A stretch of DNA of 64,000 nucleotides, from NCBI RefSeq assembly GCF_014636495.1, contig NZ_BMEM01000004.1:221994-285993 (forward strand), given 5' to 3'. Below the pieces are notes generated by a model, which was given only the letters and a program-made list of their open reading frames with translations, ran no database searches and was not told the DNA's origin. Both the position numbers and the translations under genes were made by a program. The DNA is from Ornithinimicrobium tianjinense. Lineage in GTDB: Bacteria; Actinomycetota; Actinomycetes; Actinomycetales; Dermatophilaceae. This document shows, piece after piece, positions 18,184 through 26,567 of this stretch; position 1 is the stretch's first letter; each line of letters opens with the position of its first letter.

Positions 18184-19022
18184 CGGGTGCGACGCTCCTT
18201 GACGCCGAGCAGCTCGCGCGCCTCGTCGGTCGACAGCGGCGGCCGCTGCAGGGTCGTGGCCAGGCCCGCGGCCCGCTCGACCAGCTCGGCGTTGTGCTGC
18301 ACCTGCTGGCCACGGGCATACATGACGTTGTCCTCCATGCCGACCCGCAGGTGTCCGCCCAGGGCGAGCGCCGCCGCAGCGATCGGCAGGTGGGCCCGGC
18401 CGATGCCGGTGGCGGACCAGCTGGTGACCTCGGCGGGGAGCATCTGCACGCCTGCGACGAGCGCCTCGACCGTGCCGGGCATGCCGCCGGGGACGTTGGT
18501 GACGAAGTCGACGTGGACCTTGCCGCCGAAGGGCAGGCCGTGCGTGTCGATCAGCCGCCGCAGCGCCGCGACGTGGCCCAGGTCGAACAGCTCGAACTCC
18601 GGCACGACCTCGCGCTCCTGCGCCTGCACGTAGAGGTCGCTCATGAAGCCGTAGGGGTTGAGGAAGACGTCGTCGCCGAAGTTGACGGTGCCGCAGGTCA
18701 GGCTGCACGAGTCCGGCTCGGCGTCCAGCACCGTCAGGCGCTTCTCGAGCGGGTCGTGCACCGAGCCGCCGGTCGAGAGCTGGACGACGAGGTCGGTGGC
18801 CTCGCGCAGCGCCTGAACGGTGTCCCGCAGGCGCACCGGGTCGAGGGTCGGGACGTGCCCCGCGTCGCTGTCGCGGACGTGGACGTGGATCAGGCCCGCG
18901 CCGGCGGCCTCGCAGCGCTGCGCGGTCTCGACCAGCTCCTCCAGCGTCGTCGGCAGCTGCGGCACGTCGGCCTTGGCGGTCTCGGCGCCGGTGGGCGCCA
19001 CGGTGATGAGCGTTCCGGACAT
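18180..19022 (-). CDS. BKACE-family beta-keto acid cleavage enzyme
   Basis: A 280-residue TIM-barrel enzyme of the 3-keto-5-aminohexanoate cleavage family (DUF849), which condenses a beta-keto acid with acetyl-CoA. Zinc-binding HVHVRD has H46 and H48; the STGGSV, GMEDN and C-terminal [13 protein letters not shown] blocks also match. Family members differ in substrate and nothing here decides it. An AGAGGA ribosome site lies 7 nt before the ATG. First gene of BKACE-asparaginase-dtd. Confidence 0.88.
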   Translation of the reverse strand: MSGTLITVAPTGAETAKADVPQLPTTLEELVETAQRCEAAGAGLIHVHVRDSDAGHVPTLDPVRLRDTVQALREATDLVVQLSTGGSVHDPLEKRLTVLDAEPDSCSLTCGTVNFGDDVFLNPYGFMSDLYVQAQEREVVPEFELFDLGHVAALRRLIDTHGLPFGGKVHVDFVTNVPGGMPGTVEALVAGVQMLPAEVTSWSATGIGRAHLPIAAAALALGGHLRVGMEDNVMYARGQQVQHNAELVERAAGLATTLQRPPLSTDEARELLGVKERRTR

Positions 19023-19067
19023 GGGGGGATCCTCTCAGGGGCAGGGGTATGCCGTGCGCGCGCGGGT

Positions 19068-19088
19068 CGCCCGGGTGGCCCCCGGGCG
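19068..19088. terminator. Hairpin after the nitrobindin-like gene
   Basis: CGCCCGGG (19068-19075) pairs with CCCGGGCG (19081-19088) across a 5-nt loop, just past the 3' end of the minus-strand gene at 19103. Confidence 0.45.
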
Positions 19089-19102
19089 GCGGACGGGCCT
19101 GG

Positions 19103-19600
19103 TCAGACGCGCTTGAGCTCGGCCGAGACGTGCGACTGCAGCGCGTGGCCCGTCGCGGCCATGTCCATGACCCACATCAGGTTGCCGTTGACGTAGCCGT
19201 AGAGGCGGTGCGCCGCGGCATACTCCTTGGCGTGCGGGCTGCGCATCACGCCGTCGGTGCGCAGCTCGACCTTGGCCGGTGACATCTCGCCGGCATACAT
19301 CTCCACGATCCCCGTCGGGTGGCAGAGCAGGAGCTCAACCTCCTTGCCGTCCGGCTGGGGGCGCCAGAAGCCGGTCTCGATCGCGCTGGGGCGCTCCTGG
19401 TTGCCGTCCGCGTCGAGGAGCCAGGTGCGCGAGGTCCACATGAGGAACGGCCGGCCGTCATGGGTGACGGTGACCTCCTGGCCGAAGTGGCGCGACTCGA
19501 TGGAGGGGTAGCCGACGACGCCGGCCCCGGCCCACGAGCCGATCATCCAGGCCAGCGGGGCGCAGTCGGGGTGCATGGTGGGGTCGAGCTCGATAGGCAC
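19103..19600 (-). CDS. Nitrobindin-like FABP-family beta-barrel protein
   Basis: A 165-residue heme-binding beta-barrel (nitrobindin/THAP4, formerly DUF1794). APLAWMIGSWAGAG with later GYPSIESRHFGQEV matches the family's N-terminal signature, and the C-terminal GHALQSHVSAELKRV is where the proximal heme His is found. It may bind heme and detoxify or sense NO/peroxynitrite; here that is inferred from family. The GTG start is 6 nt after a minus-strand TAGCAT (leaderless). Confidence 0.88.
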   Translation of the reverse strand: MPIELDPTMHPDCAPLAWMIGSWAGAGVVGYPSIESRHFGQEVTVTHDGRPFLMWTSRTWLLDADGNQERPSAIETGFWRPQPDGKEVELLLCHPTGIVEMYAGEMSPAKVELRTDGVMRSPHAKEYAAAHRLYGYVNGNLMWVMDMAATGHALQSHVSAELKRV

Positions 19601-19606
19601 GGCCCC

Positions 19607-19612
19607 ATGCTA
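19607..19612 (-). promoter_or_regulatory. -10 box of leaderless nitrobindin-like gene
   Basis: Minus-strand TAGCAT, 6 nt before the GTG at 19600. Confidence 0.5.
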
Positions 19613-19625
19613 GGCGAGCCGGGGG

Positions 19626-20807
19626 TCAGCCGCAGACGCCGCTGAAACCGCTGGTCGGCGACACCGAGTCGACGTAGCTGTCCATGGAGTCGCTGCGCAG
19701 GGAGTCCGAGAGACGCCCCATCTGGCTCTCGGACATCAGCACGATCGAGCCGGCGACCGGGTGCATGTCGATCCCGCACCACGGGCCCTGCCAGAAGTGG
19801 ACGTCGTCGCCGCGCACCTCACGCATGGAGAAGCCCAGGTCGCGCATGTCGCTGACCTTGAGGTCCTCGTCGACGGTCAGGTTGGTGGTCGCCGCGTCGA
19901 TGAAGCTCGCGAGCCGGGCGGGGTTGGTCAGCGTCTCGCGCGAGAGCGCCTTGAGCATAACGGCCTTGACGAACTGCATCTGGCGCTCGCCGCGGCTGAT
20001 GTCGCCCTGCGACAGCGACTTGCGCTCGCGAACGAAGCGCAGCCCCTGCTCGCCGTCCATGTGCTGGACGCCGGCGCTGAAACCGCCGCCCGCCTCGGTG
20101 ACGTTGACGTCCACGCCACCCATCGCGTCGGTCATCGCCTTGAAGCTCTCGAAGTTGACCATGACGACGTGGTCCAGCGGGACGTCGATCAGCGGCTGGA
20201 GCGTCTGGACCAGCAGCGGCGCCCCGCCGTAGGCGTAGGCGGCGTTGATCTTGGAGCTGCCGCCGGTGCCCGCGATCGGCACGAACAGGTCGCGGGGGAA
20301 GTGGACGAGGTCGACGCGGTCGCGCTCGTCGTTGATGTGCATGAGCACGATGACGTCGGAGCGGCCCCGCTCGACGCTGAGGTCGCGGCTGTCGGTGCCG
20401 ATGATGAGGAAGTTGAGGGCGTCCCCTGCCTCGGGCGAGCGGGCCGGGGTCTCGGTCGACACCTCGGCGCCGTCGACGTCGATCGCCTCGCCGTCCTCGC
20501 CGACGATCGGCGGCAGCTCACCTTCCTCGTCAGGGGGCTGGATGCCGCCGGTGAGGTCCGGGGAGATCGTGATGACGGAGTCCTCGCCGCGCAGGTCCTC
20601 GTGGCTGATGTTCCTGGACACCGTGCGCTGCAGGTAGAAGGCGTAGCCCGCGACCACGACCACGGCGAGCAGGGCGAGCGCGCCGATGGACAGGGCGATG
20701 GCCCTCAGCGGGCGGTGGCGGCGGGCCTGGCGCCTGCGGCCGCGGCGGCTTTCGTCGGGGTCGCCCCAGTCGTCGTAGTCCGCCGTCGGACGGTGCTCCA
20801 CACCCAT
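19626..20807 (-). CDS. LytR-CpsA-Psr (LCP) family cell-wall ligase
   Basis: A 393-residue membrane enzyme expected to attach polyprenyl-linked glycopolymers to peptidoglycan. An acidic/basic cytoplasmic tail (1-35) is followed by one transmembrane helix (about 36-57), then the extracellular LCP domain with FLIIGTDSRD, RSDVIVLMHI, FPRDLFVP and the later GFSAGVQHMDGEQGLRFVRERKS pieces. The conserved Asp and Arg residues for pyrophosphate binding are present. The ATG lies 8 nt after a minus-strand TAGAAT; the open frame extends far upstream without homology. Confidence 0.92.
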   Translation of the reverse strand: MGVEHRPTADYDDWGDPDESRRGRRRQARRHRPLRAIALSIGALALLAVVVVAGYAFYLQRTVSRNISHEDLRGEDSVITISPDLTGGIQPPDEEGELPPIVGEDGEAIDVDGAEVSTETPARSPEAGDALNFLIIGTDSRDLSVERGRSDVIVLMHINDERDRVDLVHFPRDLFVPIAGTGGSSKINAAYAYGGAPLLVQTLQPLIDVPLDHVVMVNFESFKAMTDAMGGVDVNVTEAGGGFSAGVQHMDGEQGLRFVRERKSLSQGDISRGERQMQFVKAVMLKALSRETLTNPARLASFIDAATTNLTVDEDLKVSDMRDLGFSMREVRGDDVHFWQGPWCGIDMHPVAGSIVLMSESQMGRLSDSLRSDSMDSYVDSVSPTSGFSGVCG

Positions 20808-20860
20808 GGCCGGGGATTCTACGGGGCCGGGCTGGCAGCTGAGGCCGGTTCTCGGTGACG

Positions 20861-20866
20861 TAGCCT
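20861..20866 (+). promoter_or_regulatory. -10 box of leaderless ygfZ
   Basis: TAGCCT, 7 nt before the ATG at 20874. Confidence 0.5.
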
Positions 20867-20873
20867 GCCAGGC

Positions 20874-21890
20874 ATGAGCGTCCTGCTGTCCCGCCCCGGC
20901 GCCGTCGAGGGCACCGGGCCCGACGCCGGGGTCGCGGCGCACTACGGAGCTCCCCACAAGGAGCAGGTGCTGCTCGCCGAGGGCCTGGCCGTCGTCGACC
21001 TCTCGCACCGAGGCGTGGTCACCGTGACCGGCCCCGACCGGCTCTCGTGGCTGCACTCGCTGACGACCCAGATGCTGCTCGGCCTGCCCCCGCGCACCTC
21101 CACCGAGACCCTCATCCTCTCGCCGAAGGGTCACATCGAGCACGCGCTCCACGTCGTGGACGACGGGGAGACCACCTGGCTGACGACCGAGCCCGGCGCC
21201 GCCCCCGCGGTGACGGCGTGGCTCGACTCGATGCGGTTCATGCTGCGGGTCGAGGTGTCCGACGTGAGCGCCCGGTATGCCGTGCTCGGCGAGCCGGTCG
21301 GCGCGGAGTCGGTCGAGGGCGAGCCTCTGGCGTGGGTCGACCCGTGGCCGACCCTGGTGGGCGAGACCTTCGCCTACGGGCCGGACGCGGCCGACCACCC
21401 GGCGCTGGGCCGTTCCTGGCGTGAGCTGATCGTGCCGGTGGAGGAGCTGGAGACGGCCGTGGGCGACCGCCCGCTTGCCGGGACGTGGGCCGCGGAGGCC
21501 CTGCGGGTGGCTGCCTGGCGCCCGCGGGCCGGGGTGGACACCGACCACCGCACCATCCCGCACGAGCTGGACTGGCTGCGCACGGCCGTGCACCTGCGCA
21601 AGGGCTGCTACCGGGGGCAGGAGACCGTCGCCCGGGTCAAGAACCTCGGCCGCCCCCCACGGCGCGTGGTCTTCCTCCACCTCGACGGCTCCGGCCACGT
21701 GCTGCCCGAGCCCGGCACCGAGCTCGTGCCGGTGGAGGGCGGGCGAGCGGTGGGCCACCTCACCAGCGTGGCGCGCCACCACGAGGACGGCCCGATCGCA
21801 CTCGCGCTGGTGAAGCGCAACACCGACCCCGACGCGGTGCTGCTGGCCGGCACGACCAGCGCCGCACAGACGCTGATCGTCGCCCCCTGA
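20874..21890 (+). CDS. ygfZ: Folate-binding YgfZ/GcvT-like protein
   Basis: A 338-residue folate-binding protein of the YgfZ type, helping maintain Fe-S enzymes. The signature K-G-C-Y-x-G-Q-E appears as LRKGCYRGQETVARVKNLG. The N-terminal DLSHRGVVTVTGPDRLSWLHSLTTQ matches the GcvT fold. Leaderless ATG start. Confidence 0.92.
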   Translation: MSVLLSRPGAVEGTGPDAGVAAHYGAPHKEQVLLAEGLAVVDLSHRGVVTVTGPDRLSWLHSLTTQMLLGLPPRTSTETLILSPKGHIEHALHVVDDGETTWLTTEPGAAPAVTAWLDSMRFMLRVEVSDVSARYAVLGEPVGAESVEGEPLAWVDPWPTLVGETFAYGPDAADHPALGRSWRELIVPVEELETAVGDRPLAGTWAAEALRVAAWRPRAGVDTDHRTIPHELDWLRTAVHLRKGCYRGQETVARVKNLGRPPRRVVFLHLDGSGHVLPEPGTELVPVEGGRAVGHLTSVARHHEDGPIALALVKRNTDPDAVLLAGTTSAAQTLIVAP

Positions 21891-21964
21891 CCAAGCGGTC
21901 ACCCCATACCCGAGCGACCGCGCCAGGTGGTGTCCTCCGCGCTGACCGGGACGCGCCCGGTGGG

Positions 21965-22759
21965 TCAGAGGGGGAGGGCGTCGGGCAGGAAGACGAGGGC
22001 GGTGAGGTAGGGGACGACGCCCACGACGAGCACCGACGTCAGCGCGGCGACCAGCCGTGGTCGCGGTCGGGACATCGCCGGCAGAGGCGCCACGATCCCT
22101 CGCATCGCGTGGCTGAGGGCGGCCCCGGCCACCCCGAGCAGCAGCCAGGTGGTCCACGGGACGTCCATCACCAGGGCGGTCGCGACCGCCGCCGCACCGC
22201 CGGCCAGCAGGGCCAGGGGCGTCAGCCAGGTCGCCATCGCCGCCCACCGGCCCGCCATGTCGGTCAGCGCCGACGCGGACGCCGCCGCGAGGGACCCCAC
22301 CACCAGCGCCACGCCCTCGTCGGTGCGCGAGAGCGGCACCATCAGGATGCCGCAGGCCACGATCCCGAGCGCCAGCACGACCGCGCTGACGGACGTCACC
22401 ACCCGCGGCCGACCGTCGCGACGCAGGAGCTGGTGGGTGAAGGCCGCGAGCATGGCCAGCGACAGCGCAGCCGGCACCCACGACAGCCACGGCCCCTCCG
22501 CCGGCAGCCCGACCGCGGCCACCAGCGCCAGCCCGCCGACCGTGATCGTGCCCACCGTCCCGCGCGGCGTCGGAAGCGCGAGTGCCCCGGCCCAGCCCCA
22601 CGCGACCACCACGACCGCCGCGGCGAGCGCGAGGGAGAGCAGACCTGCGGAGGTGAGCGACGCCATACCGAGGAGGAGGGAGACCGCCACGACGGCCACC
22701 GCCACGGGCACCTGGGCCCCGCGGCGTGCGGCCTCCTGCACTGGTGTCGACGGCATCAC
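21965..22759 (-). CDS. Multi-pass membrane protein, unknown function
   Basis: A 264-residue protein dominated by hydrophobic helices, about seven transmembrane segments by eye, rich in Ala/Val/Leu, with short charged loops (LRRDGRPR, MSRPRPR). I recognise no family. A GTG (22759) directly precedes an ATG (22756); either could be the start. It is divergent from the atypical regulator and mshD. No motif suggests a substrate. Confidence 0.7.
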   Translation of the reverse strand: MMPSTPVQEAARRGAQVPVAVAVVAVSLLLGMASLTSAGLLSLALAAAVVVVAWGWAGALALPTPRGTVGTITVGGLALVAAVGLPAEGPWLSWVPAALSLAMLAAFTHQLLRRDGRPRVVTSVSAVVLALGIVACGILMVPLSRTDEGVALVVGSLAAASASALTDMAGRWAAMATWLTPLALLAGGAAAVATALVMDVPWTTWLLLGVAGAALSHAMRGIVAPLPAMSRPRPRLVAALTSVLVVGVVPYLTALVFLPDALPL

Positions 22760-22785
22760 GGCCCATCATGTCAGCCTCTGGTCCC

Positions 22786-22791
22786 TATCCT
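22786..22791 (+). promoter_or_regulatory. -10 box of leaderless regulator gene
   Basis: TATCCT, 6 nt before the GTG at 22798. It decides among three in-register GTG codons at 22792, 22795 and 22798. Confidence 0.5.
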
Positions 22792-22797
22792 GTGGTG

Positions 22798-23526
22798 GTG
22801 GCCGACCTGGTGCTGCTCACCCCACGGACCCCCGTCTCCGACGCGGTGCCCCTGGTGCTGCCCGGGCTGGCCCTGCTTCCCCACGTCCTCGAGTCCCACG
22901 CCCTGGACGTCGGCGTGCTGCTCAGACGCCCCGCCGAGCCAGACCTCGTCCTCGTGGACCTCGTCAGCGACCTCATGGCGGGCCACGGCGCGCTGCGCTC
23001 CCTGGAGCAGCTGGAGCTCGGCTGCCCGGTGCTCGCGGTCCTGGGCGAGTCCGCCCTCGGGATCGTCGAGGCGAGCTGGCCCGCGGACGACGTCGTCGCG
23101 ACGGACGCCGGACCCGCCGAGGTGGGCGCCCGCGTGCGCCTGCTCCTGCAGCGCGGGCCGCGCCGCCCGGCACCGCCAGCCGTCGCCCTGCCCACCTCCG
23201 ACCCCGGCACGGACGCCGCCACCCTGCAGGTCGCGGACGTGGTCGTGGACGAGGCGAGCTGGACCGTCCGGGCGGGCGGGCAGCCGCTTGACCTGACCTT
23301 CAAGGAGTTCGAGCTGCTGCGCTACCTCGTCCAGCACCCCGGCCGCGTGGTGACCCGTGACCTGCTGCTGCAGGAGGTCTGGGGCATGGACTACTACGGC
23401 GGGACGCGCACGGTGGACGTCCACGTCCGGCGGCTGCGTGCCAAACTCGGGCCGGAGCGCGAGTCGCTCATCGGCACGATCCGCGGCGTCGGCTACCGCT
23501 TCAGCGGGCCTCGCGGCGAGCGCTGA
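22798..23526 (+). CDS. Atypical OmpR/GlnR-type response regulator
   Basis: A 242-residue regulator with a receiver-like domain (1-120) and an OmpR winged helix (140-238: FKEFELLRYLVQHPGRVVTRD, VDVHVRRLRAKLG). The receiver keeps an Asp in LVLVDLVSD but lacks the N-terminal acidic pair (it reads LVLLTPRTP) and the usual Lys, so phosphorylation is doubtful, as in GlnR. A regulator of this type (Rv0818) precedes mshD in M. tuberculosis. No kinase gene is adjacent. Confidence 0.87.
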   Translation: MADLVLLTPRTPVSDAVPLVLPGLALLPHVLESHALDVGVLLRRPAEPDLVLVDLVSDLMAGHGALRSLEQLELGCPVLAVLGESALGIVEASWPADDVVATDAGPAEVGARVRLLLQRGPRRPAPPAVALPTSDPGTDAATLQVADVVVDEASWTVRAGGQPLDLTFKEFELLRYLVQHPGRVVTRDLLLQEVWGMDYYGGTRTVDVHVRRLRAKLGPERESLIGTIRGVGYRFSGPRGER

Positions 23527-23549
23527 GGCAGCGTGCGAGACTGACCCCC

Positions 23550-24536
23550 ATGCCTGGCCACACCGTCGTCGAGGAGCTGAACTCCCTGCCCCCGCAGCGT
23601 GCCGGGGACGTGCTCGCCCTCGCCGTGCGGGCCGCCCAGCACGACGGGGTCAAACCCCTGTCCGAGCAGACCGTCCTCGAGGCCAGACGCACCGCGCAGG
23701 AGGACAGCACCAGCACCTCCGTCCACCTGCTGCTGCTCGACGTCGACCCCACCGGGGACCCCCTCGCCGCCACCGTGCTCGGCTACGGCCACGTCGACCT
23801 GGGCGACCCCGACATCCCGTCGGTCGAGATCGTCATCGACCCCGCCCGGCGCCGTCGCGGCCTCGGCGGACAGCTCCTCGACCACGTGCTCGAGCGCTGG
23901 CCCCGCGCCCGCCTCTGGTCGCACGGGGACCTCCAGGACGCCCGTCGCCTCTACAGCTCCCGCCAGCTGGTGGTCGTCCGTGAGCTGTGGCAGATGAGCC
24001 GCCCGCTCGTGGGCGAGTGGTCAGAGCTGCCCAAGGGCGACCACGTGGAGCTGCCGCAGGGCATCGTGGTCCGGCCCTTCATCGTCGGCCAGGACGAGCA
24101 GGCCTGGCTGGCGGTCAACGCCCGCGCCTTCGCCCACCACGCGGAGCAGGGCCGGATGACTCTCACCGACCTGCACGAGCGGGAGGCCGAGCCCTGGTTC
24201 GACCCGCACGGCTTCCTCCTGCTCGAGGACGTCGACGAGGTGGACGCGGACGGTCGTCGGCGGATCGCCGGCTTCCACTGGACCAAGGTCGACCCCAGCG
24301 AGGGCCCGGCCACCGGCGAGGTCTACGTCGTGGGCGTGGACCCCGACTACCAGGGCCGCGGGCTCGGGGTGGCGGCGACCCTCGTCGGCCTGCGCCACCT
24401 GCGCAACGTCGGCGTCCACACCGCGACGCTCTACGTCGACGGCGACAACGCCCCCGCGATCGCGACCTACCACCGGCTCGGCTTCGAGCGTTCCGCCATC
24501 GACGTCATGTATGCCGCGGGGACCGAAGGGTCGTGA
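23550..24536 (+). CDS. mshD: Mycothiol synthase
   Basis: MshD acetylates the cysteinyl amine of Cys-GlcN-Ins with acetyl-CoA, the last step of mycothiol synthesis. The 328-residue product has two tandem GNAT domains; the acetyl-CoA loop of the second is VDPDYQGRGLGVAATLVG and of the first IDPARRRRGLGGQL. The RAFAHHAEQGRMTLTDLHERE and WFDPHGFLLL segments are distinctive for MshD. A GAGACT hexamer lies 7 nt before the ATG. The next gene overlaps by GTGA. Confidence 0.93.
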   Translation: MPGHTVVEELNSLPPQRAGDVLALAVRAAQHDGVKPLSEQTVLEARRTAQEDSTSTSVHLLLLDVDPTGDPLAATVLGYGHVDLGDPDIPSVEIVIDPARRRRGLGGQLLDHVLERWPRARLWSHGDLQDARRLYSSRQLVVVRELWQMSRPLVGEWSELPKGDHVELPQGIVVRPFIVGQDEQAWLAVNARAFAHHAEQGRMTLTDLHEREAEPWFDPHGFLLLEDVDEVDADGRRRIAGFHWTKVDPSEGPATGEVYVVGVDPDYQGRGLGVAATLVGLRHLRNVGVHTATLYVDGDNAPAIATYHRLGFERSAIDVMYAAGTEGS

Positions 24537-25468
24537 ACCGGGTCTCGGTGCGCGCCGCCGGCACGCTGCCCTACCGCCTCGTGGACGGGCGCCCGCAGGT
24601 CGCGCTGGTCCACCGCCCCAAGTACGACGACTGGTCCTGGCCCAAGGGCAAGCTGGACGCGGGCGAGGACTGGGCGGCCGCTGCGGCCCGGGAGACCTGC
24701 GAGGAGACGGGGCTGCAGGTCCGGCTCGGTATGCCGTTGCCCGAGGCCCGGTACCCCGTCAGCCGGTCCGGTCTGAAGCGGGTGCGCTATTGGGCGGCCG
24801 AGGTCGTCGGGGGCGAGGGCGCGCTCGAGCACGAGGTGGACGAGATCTGCTGGCTGGACCCGACGGAGGCCTGGGCCCGGCTCACCTACGCCCGCGACCG
24901 GGAGCAGTGCGACGCCCTCGTCGCGCTGCACGAGCAGGGCACGCTGGCCACCTGGCCGTTGCTGCTGGTGCGGCACGCGGTCGCCGTGGCCCGCCAGGAA
25001 TGGGTAGGTCCGGACCCCGAGCGCCCGCTCACCGAGGAGGGTCAGACCCGGTCGCGGGCGCTGGCGGGCCTCCTCCGGGCCTACGCCCCGCACCGCGTCC
25101 TCTCCAGCCCGTCGGTCCGGTGCGTCGACACCCTCCAGCCCTTCGTCGCCGCGACCGGGACACTCATGGTCACCAAGAAGGGTCTCAGCGAGGAGGGCTT
25201 CGAGCGCTCGCCGGGCAAGGTGGTCAAGCACCTGGGTCGGCTGCTCACGACTGCCGACCCGGCCGCCCTGTGCACCCACCGGCCGCTCTTCGGCACCGTG
25301 CTCGCAGAGCTCCGCAGCCGCGCGGCACCGTCTCTCGGCACGGGCGACCGGCGGCTGCTCAGCCGCCTGGGCACGGTCTCGCCCGACAAGGGCGAGGTGC
25401 TGGTGTGCCTCATGCAGGGCGCCGGCGCGCAGGCGCGCGTGGTGGCGGTCGAGCGTCACCGCCCCTGA
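24533..25468 (+). CDS. NUDIX hydrolase fused to a histidine phosphatase (MutT1-like)
   Basis: A 311-residue two-domain enzyme resembling mycobacterial MutT1, which removes 8-oxo-dGTP and diadenosine polyphosphates. Residues 1-135 are NUDIX; the box GX5EX7REUXEEXGU reads GKLDAGEDW...RETCEETGL. Residues 140-311 are a phosphoglycerate-mutase-like phosphatase with LLLVRHA, the SSPSVRCVDT motif and a second catalytic His in ALCTHRP. GTG at 24533 overlaps the mshD stop (GTGA), tying oxidative-damage clean-up to mycothiol synthesis. Confidence 0.9.
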   Translation: MNRVSVRAAGTLPYRLVDGRPQVALVHRPKYDDWSWPKGKLDAGEDWAAAAARETCEETGLQVRLGMPLPEARYPVSRSGLKRVRYWAAEVVGGEGALEHEVDEICWLDPTEAWARLTYARDREQCDALVALHEQGTLATWPLLLVRHAVAVARQEWVGPDPERPLTEEGQTRSRALAGLLRAYAPHRVLSSPSVRCVDTLQPFVAATGTLMVTKKGLSEEGFERSPGKVVKHLGRLLTTADPAALCTHRPLFGTVLAELRSRAAPSLGTGDRRLLSRLGTVSPDKGEVLVCLMQGAGAQARVVAVERHRP

Positions 25469-25943
25469 GGTCGCGGTCGACTCCCCTGACCCACGCCGGA
25501 CAAGCTCACCGCCGGACAGCTCGCCCACGCTGACTGATCCCCGGCCTCTCCCGGCAGCCAGACCACCGTCGGAGCGCAGCCCCGCCAGCTTCCGCCGCGC
25601 GCCTGACGTGGACGTCAGTGTGGAGTTGTGGCCCTATAGCGGCCAGAAGTCCACACGGACGTGGACGTCAGGCGACTGACGTGGACGTCCGTGGCGAGTT
25701 GTGGCCCCCAGGGGGGCCACAGGTCGCCACTGACGTGGACGTCAAGCAGGGGAGATCGAGCGGCTGGCCCACGAGCGGCTGGCTCCGAGGAAGAAGGTGC
25801 GTGCCGGACCGGGAGCGCCTCTCGGCGCGAGGCCGCTCGTAGCGGCGAGTGTTGGAGCCCGGGGCTGCCGCGGCCCGGCACGCACTGGGGTCCAACGGGC
25901 CGCTCAGGACGGATGTTCCCGGTGTGACGTGAGTCTCACCCGC
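25469..25943. other. Gene-free convergent gap with structured repeats
   Basis: Nothing coding is supported between the NUDIX gene (+) and the treZ-coupled gene (-). The middle holds two hairpins bounded by GACGTGGACGTC (25605-25743). The remainder shows nothing I can assign. Confidence 0.8.
25605..25743. repeat. Two tandem hairpins bounded by GACGTGGACGTC
   Basis: GACGTGGACGTC occurs four times (25605-25616, 25658-25669, 25678-25689, 25732-25743). Between copies 1-2 is hairpin 1: GTGTGGA/TCCACAC (25618-25624, 25650-25656) with inner TGGCC/GGCCA (25629-25633, 25641-25645). Between copies 3-4 is hairpin 2: GTGGCGA/TCGCCAC (25691-25697, 25724-25730) with inner GTGGCCCCC/GGGGGCCAC (25701-25709, 25712-25720). 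Two outer pairs differ between the hairpins by compensatory changes, and both keep the internal-loop GTT. Confidence 0.9.
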
Positions 25944-26567
25944 TCAGTGCAGGTCGCCGATCCGCCACAGCCGCGCGCAGGCCACGAGGTCGTCGGCCGT
26001 GTCCCGCAGTCGCGCCCCGCGCATCACCTGCGCCGACGGCACCGCCTCGACCCCCGGCTCGGACATCCCGACCGCCATCACCTGGCAGAACGCCGCCGCC
26101 CGCTCGAGCGCGACCGCGAGGTCGCCGCGGAAGACGCCGGTGAGGATCTCCTCCGTCAGCACCCGCATCGTCTCCGGCCGGGGCGGCTCGGCCACGCCCG
26201 CGATCGCCCGGTAGACCTCCGCGTGCCCGGCCCCTGCGGCGAACAGCCGCGCCGTCTCGTCGGGCTGGCGCTGCACCCACTCGTGCAGCAGGTAGAGGCG
26301 CCACAGCGCGCCCGGCAGCGTGCGGGCGGGGCGGTCGGCCCACATCTCCGCCACCGTCGAGAGCCCCAGCTCGTTGACCAGCGCCACGAGCCGCGCGGTG
26401 AGCGCCGGGTCGTCGGTGTCCCGGCCGCGCCCCACCACCAGCTCGGCGGTGCGGTGCGCGGCCTCGGCCGCCTCGAGCGGGTCGACGCCCCCGGCGACCT
26501 CCTCCAGCACCTCGCCCGGCCGCAGCGTCGGTCGGTGGAAGGGCCGGCGCCCTGACTGCTCATTCAT
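25944..26567 (-). CDS. Conserved-looking protein of unknown function, coupled to treZ
   Basis: A 207-residue soluble protein, largely helical, with no signal peptide. I do not recognise a family. Features: a basic, Pro-rich start (SGRRPFHRPTLRPGEVLEE), ARTLPGALWRLYLLHEWVQR near residue 80-100, and a C-terminal AFCQVMAVGMSEPG segment. Its ATG overlaps the treZ stop (ATGA), so it is made with the trehalose enzymes. Codon use and GC content match the neighbours. A role in trehalose or glycogen metabolism is suggested only by position. Confidence 0.75.
   Translation of the reverse strand: MNEQSGRRPFHRPTLRPGEVLEEVAGGVDPLEAAEAAHRTAELVVGRGRDTDDPALTARLVALVNELGLSTVAEMWADRPARTLPGALWRLYLLHEWVQRQPDETARLFAAGAGHAEVYRAIAGVAEPPRPETMRVLTEEILTGVFRGDLAVALERAAAFCQVMAVGMSEPGVEAVPSAQVMRGARLRDTADDLVACARLWRIGDLH

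Noticed and set aside
21895-21961. Terminator hairpins between ygfZ and the membrane-protein gene
   Set aside because: GCGGTC/GACCGC (21895-21921) and ACCGGG/CCCGGT (21945-21961) have only 6-bp arms. Such short pairs are common by chance at this GC content.
25618-25730. Integron attC site
   Set aside because: The hairpins have a GTT in an internal loop, but the R and L boxes (GTTRRRY and its complement) are not present, and no integrase is nearby.
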